Positions 1-5,119 of a stretch of DNA of 5,119 bases are shown here, in pieces (position 1 is the stretch's first letter; each line of letters opens with the position of its first letter). Below the pieces are notes generated by a model. That model ran no database searches, was not told where the DNA came from, and saw nothing but the letters and a program-made list of their open reading frames with translations. The DNA is from Acidobacteriota bacterium. GTDB taxonomy: Bacteria; Acidobacteriota; Terriglobia; Terriglobales; Acidobacteriaceae. The position numbers and the translations under genes were made by a program. The DNA lies in assembly GCA_021798235.1 (NCBI GenBank), contig JAJZMO010000103.1, forward strand, positions 1 through 5,119, in the 5' to 3' direction.

Positions 1-772
1 GGAGCAGGTCGAGGAGGATGGCGCGGTTCTGGGGGTAGGCGCGGGTGTTGTAGGCGAGCATCATGCGGCGTCGGAGGTCGCCGGAGCTGGCGAAGGTCAT
101 GACCGGCATGTAGTCGGGGAAGTCGGTGGTGAGGAGGATTTTGCCGGCATGTTCGCCCTCGGCGGCGGGGGGATGGGCAGCGAGGAAGTCGGGTGGCAGG
201 CCGTCCAGCTGGGAGGGGTCGTCGACCAGGACGGTATTGGCGTTTTCCTGGACGTTGCGGCCAAAGGTGAGGCCGGCAATGGTGGCTTTTTCCTGAAGTT
301 CCTGGAGTTTCTGGCGGGTGGCTTCGTCGCGGTCAACGCCGGAGAGGCGGTACTGGAGGAGGGTGCGCTCAAGGTAGTGCCTGGTGGCGGGGTCGAGATT
401 GTCGAGAGGGATGGCAGCGAGGGCGTCGTAGACGTCGCGGTTGAGGGCGAGCTGGACAGCGACCTGGGAGATTTTCTGGGCGAGTTCCTGGGCCTTGTCG
501 CGGATGGATTTGTCAGGGTAGACGCTGTCGAGGAGTCCGACCTGGGAGCCGGCGGAGGCGAGCTCGGCGATGGCTTGGTCGTAGGGCTGGAGGGAGTTTT
601 CAGGGGTGCGCGGGCCAGTGACGGCGAGAAGGCGGTCCAGGGCGGCCTGATGGGCGGCGATGCGCTGGTCGACCCAGGCGGCGAAGGCTTCGGGGGTGAG
701 CGGGGCGCCGGCGGCGGCATTCCAGGGGTGGATGGCCGGGGAAGAGGCGGGCGAAGGGTTTTGGTCCGGCAA
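1..772 (-). CDS. M3-family metallopeptidase (thimet oligopeptidase-like), N-terminal part, cut by the window edge
   Basis: This reading frame runs without a stop from a TTG at 772-770 off the left edge, giving 257 codons. Family M3 enzymes are zinc oligopeptidases of about 680-700 residues that degrade short peptides, usually in the cytosol. What is visible matches their helical N-terminal domain: IHPWN near residue 14, RTPENSLQPYDQA at 55-67, SAGSQVGLLDSVYPDKSIRDKAQEL at 73-97 (broken here only by my numbering), RHYLERTLLQYRLSGVD at 131-147, LTFGRNVQENANT at 168-180 and PDYMPVMTFASSGDLRRRMM from 219. The HExxH zinc site lies beyond the window and cannot be checked. No signal peptide is seen, which fits a cytosolic enzyme. 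I chose the TTG because a perfect GGAGGA sits 7 bases upstream. No in-frame ATG occurs before codon 222, and a GTG at 823-821 is the alternative start. The gene is divergent from aroDE. The family call is from motif memory, not from a search. Confidence 0.85.
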   Translation of the reverse strand, partial: MPDQNPSPASSPAIHPWNAAAGAPLTPEAFAAWVDQRIAAHQAALDRLLAVTGPRTPENSLQPYDQAIAELASAGSQVGLLDSVYPDKSIRDKAQELAQKISQVAVQLALNRDVYDALAAIPLDNLDPATRHYLERTLLQYRLSGVDRDEATRQKLQELQEKATIAGLTFGRNVQENANTVLVDDPSQLDGLPPDFLAAHPPAAEGEHAGKILLTTDFPDYMPVMTFASSGDLRRRMMLAYNTRAYPQNRAILLDLL

Positions 773-779
773 GTGAGGT

Positions 780-785
780 TCCTCC
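780..785 (-). promoter_or_regulatory. Ribosome binding site that fixes the TTG start of the M3 peptidase
   Basis: Read on the minus strand, the sequence is GGAGGA, then ACCTCAC, then TTG. This is a full Shine-Dalgarno match with an ideal 7-base spacing. It decides the start codon, because the frame has no upstream ATG and no usable ATG near the N-terminus of the family domain. Confidence 0.7.
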
Positions 786-976
786 AAAGTATCGATGCTA
801 CATGGCGGCGCAGCGCGGTGCACGATGCGCGGGAAATGGGGCGGTTTTGGGTTCCGAGGGCAGCCGATGGAAGCCGGTCTGGCACCTGCGGGGCGTTGCC
901 GGATGCGGTACATCGTCCAGCTTCTCTAACTTCCGGCAAACAAAGAAACGAAAACCGCACTATATTGTTAGGGAAT

Positions 977-1018
977 CGATTGCATGCGGCGGAAATTGCT
1001 TTTAACATGCCGCAATCG
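977..1018 (+). promoter_or_regulatory. Imperfect inverted repeat just upstream of aroDE (operator or leader hairpin candidate)
   Basis: GCCGCAATCG at 1009-1018 is the reverse complement of CGATTGCGGC. That sequence is present at 977-990 as CGATTGCATGCGGC, that is, with four extra bases. The arms flank an A/T-rich 18-base loop (991-1008) that contains the putative -10. The repeat could be an operator for a dimeric regulator or a hairpin if transcription starts upstream. No known operator is recognised. Confidence 0.3.
980..1008 (+). promoter_or_regulatory. Weak sigma-70-like promoter candidate for aroDE
   Basis: TTGCAT at 980-985 and TAACAT at 1003-1008 are separated by exactly 17 bases. They match the consensus at three of six and four of six positions. 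Transcription from here would begin around 1015, giving a leader of only about 10 bases. That would fit the absence of any Shine-Dalgarno before the ATG at 1024. The match is modest and could be chance. Confidence 0.22.
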
Positions 1019-1023
1019 TACTT

Positions 1024-3072
1024 ATGACTGATCGAGTTGCAGCGTCGCAACCTCAATCCGGCATGGACAGCGCGAGTGGCAGTGTAGCCATCTCGCCTGC
1101 GCAGCTTCTGCGCTCCCGCATCAGCCGGGTGTGCGTGGCCATTGCCGCATCCAGCCCGGAGGAGATGATCGAAAAGGCCTCTGAGGCGGCGCGGGAGAAT
1201 CCATTTCTTGAATTCCGGCTGGATTATCTGCCGAAGCCCGCGGAGGGGATTTCGGAGATTCACCGGTTTTTGTATGAGCTGGGCGAGGTAACGGCGATCG
1301 CGACATGCCGTCGCGCGCCGAACGGCGGGAAGTTCAAGGGCAGCATTCACGCGGAGATCGAGGTTCTGCAAAAGGCGATTGAGGCGGGATGCGACCTGAT
1401 CGATATTGAGATCGAGACCGCGGAGGAGCTGAAGCCTGCGGAGCTGGAGCGGATCCGGTCAATGGGCGCGGGGCTGATTATCAGCCACCACGACTTCAAG
1501 GCGACAGGGGATCTGGACAAGACCTTCGAGCGCATCCAGAAGTTCCGGCCGGACTACATGAAAGTGGTTTCGACGGCGACGTGCCTGGCCGATAACGTGA
1601 AGATGATGCGGTTCCTGGAGCGGACGTCGGACCGTGCGAACATGATCGGGATCTGCATGGGCGAGCAGGGGCTGATTTCGCGGGTGCTGGGCGTGCGTGC
1701 GGGTTCGGTGTTTACGTTTGCGTCGGCAAGCCCGGGTGAGGAAACGGGTCCCGGACAGGTTGCGGCGCGCGCGCTGCACGAGATTTACCGGATTGACGAG
1801 GTTTCTCCGGCGACGCGCGTGTACGGGGTGGTCGGGAATCCGGTGGCGCACTCGCTTTCGCCGCTGATTCAGAATCTGGCGTTCCGGCGAGAGACGGTGA
1901 ATGCGGTGTTTCTGGCGCTACAGGCGACGGATATGGAGGACGTGCTGACGCTGGTGCGGGAGATTCCGCTGCACGGGCTGGCTGTGACGATGCCGTTCAA
2001 GGGCGCGATTCTGAAGCATCTGGCGAACACGGATAACCTGTCAGAGAAGATCGGGGCCTGCAACACGGTGGTGCGTTCGCTGGAAGGGAAGCTGTACGGG
2101 TTCAATACGGACGTGGCTGCGATTCTTCGTCCGCTGGAGCGGCGATTGCCGATGCGGGGCGCGCGGGTTCTGGTGATCGGCGCGGGCGGAGCGGCGCGTG
2201 CCGCGGTGTTTGGGCTGAAGGAGAAGGGCGCCGAGGTGACGATTGTGAATCGGACGCCGGAAGCGGCCCAGAAGCTGGCGCGGCAGGCCAAGGCCCGGAC
2301 GATCAAGTACGAGCAGCTGGCGAAGGCCAGTTTTGACGTGATCGTGAATGCGACTCCGATCGGGATGCGCGGGCATAAGCAACAGAGCTGGCTGAAGCCG
2401 GAGCAACTGAACGCGCGGCTGGTCTTCGACATGGTCTACAACCCGATTGAAACGCCGCTGCTGCGCATGGCGCGGGAGAAGGGGCTGGCCGTGATTACGG
2501 GCGTGGAGATGTTTGTGCAGCAGGGCGCGCGGCAGTTTGAGATCTGGACGGGCAAGCCGGCTCCGGAAGAGGAAATGCTGCGGGCGGTGGTGCACGCGCT
2601 GCGCCAGCGGGGTGAGACCGGCCAGGAAGAGACCGGGCAGGCGCAAGTGGCCGGGGTAACAGGTCGCGCACGGCGGTTGACGGGCAGCCAAACCAAGGCT
2701 GAGAAGCCTGCCAGGGAAGCAGTGGCATCGCGCGCGAGCGGGACGGCGCCCAAAGCCGCGAAGACAGAGGCCAAGGCGGGTGTTTCCAAAGCGCCCGCAA
2801 AGGTTGCCGCAGCGGGCCGGAATGGGCATGTTGGCGCGGCGGAACGAGTCCAAAAACAAATCGCGAGCAAGCCGGTGGTGAAGGCGGCCAAGAGCACGAC
2901 GAAGTCCGCGGCGAAGGTTGCGAAGCCCGCGGTTCAGAAGGCTGCCCGTGGCGCGGCAAAGGCCGCGAAAGGGTCCGCCGGCGCAGGTGCGAAACAGGGC
3001 ACGCGCGCGGTGAAAGCGGCCGGAAGCGGAAAAGCGAAGCGGCCCGCGGCCCGCCCGGTTCGGAGCCGCTGA
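1024..3072 (+). CDS. aroDE: Bifunctional 3-dehydroquinate dehydratase (type I) / shikimate dehydrogenase with a Lys/Ala-rich C-terminal tail
   Basis: This 682-residue cytosolic enzyme should carry out two consecutive shikimate-pathway steps: dehydration of 3-dehydroquinate to 3-dehydroshikimate, then NADPH-dependent reduction to shikimate. The type I dehydroquinase domain spans about residues 33-255. It shows EFRLDY (63-68), IDIEI (126-130), HHDF with the catalytic His at 156, the Schiff-base Lys180 in DYMKVVS, Arg220 in GLISRVLG and the lid Gln245. The AroE domain spans about 265-528. It shows GNPVAHSLSP (271-280) with the two shikimate-binding serines 277 and 279, Lys326 in VTMPFK, Asn347 in GACNTV, Asp363 in GFNTDV, the Rossmann loop GAGGAARA (386-393), NRT (409-411) for NADP, NATPIGM (442-448) and GVEMFVQQGARQFEIW (493-508). 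All key residues of both domains appear intact. The tail from about 530 is unusual. The ATG at 1024 lacks a Shine-Dalgarno, and Met14 (1063) is the alternative start. The same domain order is known from plant DHQ-SDH. Confidence 0.95.
   Translation: MTDRVAASQPQSGMDSASGSVAISPAQLLRSRISRVCVAIAASSPEEMIEKASEAARENPFLEFRLDYLPKPAEGISEIHRFLYELGEVTAIATCRRAPNGGKFKGSIHAEIEVLQKAIEAGCDLIDIEIETAEELKPAELERIRSMGAGLIISHHDFKATGDLDKTFERIQKFRPDYMKVVSTATCLADNVKMMRFLERTSDRANMIGICMGEQGLISRVLGVRAGSVFTFASASPGEETGPGQVAARALHEIYRIDEVSPATRVYGVVGNPVAHSLSPLIQNLAFRRETVNAVFLALQATDMEDVLTLVREIPLHGLAVTMPFKGAILKHLANTDNLSEKIGACNTVVRSLEGKLYGFNTDVAAILRPLERRLPMRGARVLVIGAGGAARAAVFGLKEKGAEVTIVNRTPEAAQKLARQAKARTIKYEQLAKASFDVIVNATPIGMRGHKQQSWLKPEQLNARLVFDMVYNPIETPLLRMAREKGLAVITGVEMFVQQGARQFEIWTGKPAPEEEMLRAVVHALRQRGETGQEETGQAQVAGVTGRARRLTGSQTKAEKPAREAVASRASGTAPKAAKTEAKAGVSKAPAKVAAAGRNGHVGAAERVQKQIASKPVVKAAKSTTKSAAKVAKPAVQKAARGAAKAAKGSAGAGAKQGTRAVKAAGSGKAKRPAARPVRSR
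2674..3069 (+). other. Histone-H1-like basic tail of the AroDE protein (residues 551-682)
   Basis: This segment continues the aroDE frame past the end of the AroE fold. By hand count its 132 residues hold 39 Ala, 21 Lys and 11 Arg against 4 Glu and no Asp, a net charge of about +28. Short units of the type KAAK, KSAAKVAKPA and KAARGAAKAAK resemble the C-terminal tails of histone H1, of extended HU proteins and of AlgP-like proteins. It is expected to be disordered and could bind nucleic acid or another polyanion. Neither catalytic domain needs such a tail. It could also be neutral low-complexity drift in a GC-rich genome. Confidence 0.8.
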
Positions 3073-3167
3073 GAGCATTCTTCGGACGGATTGGCTGATC
3101 AGTCTGGTTCCACAATCGATGCCGTCAAGCGCAAAGCGGTGGACGCTGAGTTTTTGACGGATGGATA

Positions 3168-4781
3168 ATGAGTGCAATGTTTGAATCCTTCACTTCCCGC
3201 GCGCATCAGTCGGCAGTTGACAGACTGATCCAGATGGCCACCGGCAAGAAAGCCCCTGCGGAGCAGGAAGCTCCTGGGCCCGAGAGTACGGAAACGGCTG
3301 CGGCGGTCGCCGAGCAGCCTGTGGCCGAGGGCAATGCGGAAGCTGTAGCCGAACAGCCGCAGGTGGAAGCCGCGGTTGAGGCTCCCGTGGAGCAGGCCCA
3401 GGCGGAAGCGCCGGCAGAGACTGCGCCGGAAGCGGTGATGGTGGTGGAGAGCGCGGCGGCGGCGGTGTTCGAAACGGTGGTGGAAGCACAGCCGGTGCAA
3501 GAGCCAGTGAGTGAGCCGCCACAGGGTGAAGCTCCGCCAGTCTATGAGCCAGCAGCGGAGGCTGTCGCCGAGCCGGTGGCGGAAGCGGTTCCGGAAGCGG
3601 CAGCCGCGGCGGAGCCGGTGAGCGAAGCAGTTATGGAGCAGCCTGCGGAGCCGGCGCCTGAAGCGGCGAGTGCGGTTGAGTTCGCGGTTGAGGTCCCGGT
3701 TGAGCAGGCCCGGGTGGAAGTGCCGGTGGAGACGCAGCCGGAAGCAGCCGCGGTGGTCGAAGCGCCGCGAGTCGAGGCTATGACGGCTGAGGCGGTCGTA
3801 GAGGAGCCGACTCCAGTGGCGGAGCCTGCGGCAGAGGTTGTTGCGCAGCCAGCACCGGAAGCGGCCGCGGAGCCAACGAGCGCAATTGCCGCAGAGACGA
3901 AGCAGCCGGTGGAGGAAGCTCAAGCAGAGCCGGAAGCGGCAGCAGAGGCTGCGGCGGCGGAGGCAGCTGTAGCAGCAGCGGCGATGGGGGCATCCAGCGG
4001 AGCGATGGCTGCGGAGCCGATCGAGGAAGACGCTCCGCATGTGTGGAAGAGGCGTGCGACCGATGCGGCAGAACCGGGGGCTCCGTCGCCGAGGGTCGCG
4101 GAGGCACTCCGTCGCGCGCAGAGTCGAGGTCTGGGCTTCGAGCGCGAGAAGGCGGAAGGAAGCGAGCCAGCCCCATCCGCTGGTCATTACGGGGATGAAG
4201 AGGAAGAGCCGTTCAAGCTGGAGAAATACCTGCGGCGGTCGACGGACCGGAGACCGGGAGTGTTTGGAGCGGCAGCCGACGTGGTTCCGTCACCGGATGA
4301 GACGACGTTCCTGAAGTCGAAAGACCAGGGAAGGTCGAGCGACGAGGTGACCGAGGAGCAGTTGCGGGAGCTGGCGCAGGATCCGATGTGGAAGACGCTG
4401 ATGCAGTTCAAGGGCTGGCTGCCGGTGGTGACGAGCCTGCTGCCGATGCTCGATCTGGCGACGGGGCGGCCGCAGCCTGGGACCTCGGACGAGATCAAGG
4501 ACACGATGGACGGTCTGCTGATGTCGCACCGGGATATCCGTTCGACGCTCAACAGCCAGACGACGGAGCTGCGGCGGGTGGAGCAGGAGGTCGCGCACCT
4601 GCGCGAGGCGGCGGACAAGACCAGCTTTGAGCAATCGGCGATGGCCGACGACGTGCGCGGCATGCAGCGGCTGATGAAGAATGCCTCCATGTATATGGGG
4701 ATTTTGCTGGGGCTGCTGGTGGCGGTGGTTGGCTACATGGCTTTCCTGGTCTTTACCTACCTGAATCATCCGGCGCACTAG
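3168..4781 (+). CDS. Hypothetical acidic, tail-anchored membrane protein with a coiled coil
   Basis: I do not recognise a family for this 537-residue protein. Residues 1-28 look like a short amphipathic helix (FESFTSRAHQSAVDRLIQMA). Residues 31-290 are low-complexity Glu/Ala/Pro/Val sequence with about 55 Glu, one Asp and only three basic residues, and are probably disordered. Residues 290-400 are mixed-charge, with an acidic EEEE patch at 344-347. A hydrophobic stretch lies at 414-433 (FKGWLPVVTSLLPMLDLATG). Residues 441-505 have coiled-coil character (RSTLNSQTTELRRVEQEVAHL). One membrane segment follows at about 508-531, leaving a 7-residue tail. Arg/Lys before the membrane segment suggest the bulk faces the cytoplasm (inference). 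ATGGATAATG places GGATGG three bases before the first ATG, and Met4 (3177) is an equally plausible start. The gene lies 95 bases after aroDE on the same strand with no clear terminator between, so co-transcription is possible. The layout loosely recalls scaffold proteins such as PopZ, but without visible homology. Confidence 0.8.
   Translation: MSAMFESFTSRAHQSAVDRLIQMATGKKAPAEQEAPGPESTETAAAVAEQPVAEGNAEAVAEQPQVEAAVEAPVEQAQAEAPAETAPEAVMVVESAAAAVFETVVEAQPVQEPVSEPPQGEAPPVYEPAAEAVAEPVAEAVPEAAAAAEPVSEAVMEQPAEPAPEAASAVEFAVEVPVEQARVEVPVETQPEAAAVVEAPRVEAMTAEAVVEEPTPVAEPAAEVVAQPAPEAAAEPTSAIAAETKQPVEEAQAEPEAAAEAAAAEAAVAAAAMGASSGAMAAEPIEEDAPHVWKRRATDAAEPGAPSPRVAEALRRAQSRGLGFEREKAEGSEPAPSAGHYGDEEEEPFKLEKYLRRSTDRRPGVFGAAADVVPSPDETTFLKSKDQGRSSDEVTEEQLRELAQDPMWKTLMQFKGWLPVVTSLLPMLDLATGRPQPGTSDEIKDTMDGLLMSHRDIRSTLNSQTTELRRVEQEVAHLREAADKTSFEQSAMADDVRGMQRLMKNASMYMGILLGLLVAVVGYMAFLVFTYLNHPAH
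3363..3761 (+). repeat. Internal duplicated segment in the acidic region (copies at 3363-3449 and 3675-3761)
   Basis: Residues 66-94 and 170-198 of the acidic protein align without gaps at 20 of 29 positions, sharing the pattern VE-PVEQA--E-P-ET-PEA--VVE. The underlying 87-base stretches agree at 64 positions by hand count, so the similarity is also in the DNA and does not come only from composition. The copies are 312 bases apart. The 10-mer CCGGAAGCGG also recurs within the region at 3426, 3591, 3855 and 3930. This suggests growth by internal duplication. Confidence 0.6.
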
Positions 4782-4894
4782 AACCGGTCTCATAAATAGC
4801 GTAGCGGCCTCTACGAAAAGCATGAGCCCCGCTTCGATGGCGGGTCTCATACGAGGCCTCACCAGGCGCGGAGGGTTTATGAGACCAGTTCTAG
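4778..4894. repeat. 117-bp inverted-repeat element, MITE-like, at the stop codon of the acidic gene
   Basis: The left arm CTAGAACCGGTCTCATAAA (4778-4796) is the reverse complement of the right arm (4876-4894), with one mismatch in 19 bases. Inside are GGCCTC/GAGGCC (4806-4811 with 4853-4858) and ATGAGCCCCGC/GCGGGTCTCAT (4822-4832 with 4840-4850, one mismatch). Both ends carry CTAG, and the left CTAG includes the TAG stop codon. Small size, long terminal inverted repeats and a palindromic target-like CTAG fit a miniature inverted-repeat transposable element. IS630-type elements are known to favour CTAG and duplicate TA, and IS5-type elements use YTAR. No transposase is present. It could instead be a REP/BIME-like repeat or an RNA-processing structure. 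No T-run follows, so it is not a standard terminator. Confidence 0.65.
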
Positions 4895-5081
4895 GGGCGG
4901 GACGAGTTATTTCTCCGGCCCTGCGATTTGCAGGTTCCTCACTTATGCTTTGTAAGTGGATGCTGCCGCTGACGGATGCAGCGCAAGCGGCTGACTTATG
5001 CCGGGGTGACAGGCAAGGTATAACGAATGGCGCTTGATCTTTGTGTTGGGGGCGCGGTTCGAAGAAGAGGGTTTCGATGTT
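4895..5081. other. Intergenic region with serial short hairpins, no gene recognised
   Basis: Three short perfect stems follow each other: CCTGC/GCAGG (4920-4924 with 4930-4934), CACTTA/TAAGTG (4940-4945 with 4953-4958) and GCCGCT/AGCGGC (4965-4970 with 4986-4991). ACTTATGC occurs twice, at 4941 and 4994. TATAAC at 5019-5024 resembles a -10 box but has no good -35. Small frames here have no coding signature. The stretch could be a long 3' UTR of the acidic gene, a small RNA or ordinary spacer. Confidence 0.35.
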
Positions 5082-5116
5082 CGCTTGGATTGCCTCTCAG
5101 CATCCAAGCGTTCTTT
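5082..5116 (+). terminator. Candidate Rho-independent terminator at the right edge
   Basis: CGCTTGGAT (5082-5090) and ATCCAAGCG (5102-5110) form a perfect 9-bp stem with an 11-base loop, followed at once by TTCTTTT. The T-tract is on the plus strand only, so it would stop rightward transcription, either from the aroDE/acidic-protein unit or from a small RNA starting near 5030. The stem is only moderately GC-rich and the loop is longer than usual, which limits confidence. Confidence 0.5.
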
Positions 5117-5119
5117 TAG

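Larger units (their letters stand above)
773..1023. other. Divergent intergenic region between the M3 peptidase and aroDE
   Basis: These 251 bases separate two divergent genes and must hold both 5' leaders and probably both promoters. The half next to the peptidase is GC-rich. The part from about 930 to 1008 is richer in A/T, with AAACAAAGAAACGAAAA around 938-954 and TATATT at 961-966, and is the likely promoter zone. TATATT has no good -35 partner at normal spacing on the plus strand. I found no convincing promoter for the minus-strand gene. Open frames that cross this stretch have no family resemblance and look like chance. Confidence 0.5.

Noticed and set aside
149..1027. Plus-strand Gly/Val-rich open frame of 292 codons
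   Set aside because: It is antisense to the M3 coding sequence, and its composition is what GC-rich third positions produce on the opposite strand. It ends inside the aroDE start codon.
97..1371. Long minus-strand open frame of 424 codons
   Set aside because: It crosses the M3 peptidase in the wrong frame, the intergenic region and the 5' part of aroDE. Its product is Pro/Ser/Thr/Arg-rich with no family motifs. The M3 motifs are in the neighbouring frame of the same strand.
3073..3167. Possible terminator or promoter between aroDE and the acidic gene
   Set aside because: The only palindrome is CTGATCAG without a T-run. TTGACG at 3154 and GATAAT at 3164 do not pair at promoter spacing.
2041..3177. 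Minus-strand Arg/Leu-rich open frame of 378 codons
   Set aside because: It is entirely antisense to aroDE, whose motifs are intact. The composition is typical of a shadow frame.
3099..4187. Minus-strand Arg/Leu/His-rich open frame of 362 codons
   Set aside because: It is antisense to the Glu/Ala/Pro/Val repeats. Its low-complexity product mirrors that repetition and shows no domain.
4778..4894. The large inverted repeat as an ordinary intrinsic terminator
   Set aside because: Neither strand has a T-tract after the stem, and the structure is far longer than a normal terminator.
4822..5037. Plus-strand open frame of 71 codons after the acidic gene
   Set aside because: It begins inside the inverted-repeat element, runs through hairpin sequence, and has no ribosome binding site or recognisable domain.
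5050..5068. GGTTCGAA resembling the T-loop of a tRNA
   Set aside because: The flanking bases cannot form the five-pair T-stem, and no acceptor, D-arm or anticodon arm can be built around it.
5027..5119. 30-codon frame starting MALDLCVGG and ending with TAG at the last base
   Set aside because: It has only a weak AGG upstream, overlaps the terminator candidate and has no recognisable features. The stop at the window edge looks like coincidence.

Overview
The window looks like a chromosomal segment of a GC-rich bacterium. My best guess is an acidobacterium of the Acidobacteriaceae/Terriglobia type. This rests on the fused type I dehydroquinase-shikimate dehydrogenase and on the style of the M3 peptidase, so it is inference and not proof. 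No phage, plasmid, CRISPR or toxin genes are visible.

Layout. Bases 1-772 (minus strand) hold the N-terminal 257 codons of a thimet-oligopeptidase-like M3 metallopeptidase. It starts at a TTG behind a strong Shine-Dalgarno, and its catalytic part lies outside the window. A 251-base divergent intergenic region (773-1023) follows, with an A/T-richer part and an imperfect inverted repeat just before the next gene. Bases 1024-3072 (plus) encode a bifunctional AroD-AroE enzyme (682 aa) that catalyses two consecutive shikimate-pathway steps. It ends in a histone-H1-like Lys/Ala/Arg tail of about 130-150 residues. After 95 bases comes a same-strand gene (3168-4781, 537 aa). Its product has a very acidic Glu/Ala/Pro/Val-rich region of about 260 residues, then a predicted coiled coil and a single C-terminal membrane segment. 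I do not recognise its family.

The 3' end. A 117-base nearly perfect inverted repeat (4778-4894) starts in the last bases of the acidic gene, and its outer CTAG contains the stop codon. It has MITE-like features: 19-bp terminal inverted repeats, CTAG at both ends and nested internal stems. About 190 bases with short hairpins follow, then a candidate intrinsic terminator at the window edge.

How the parts may relate. The AroDE protein and its neighbour form a possible two-gene transcription unit. One protein carries a strongly basic disordered tail (about +28) and the other a strongly acidic disordered region (about -53) anchored to the membrane. Charge pairing of the two is the most provocative hypothesis here, but nothing in the sequence proves it. 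The M3 peptidase is transcribed divergently and probably does general peptide turnover.
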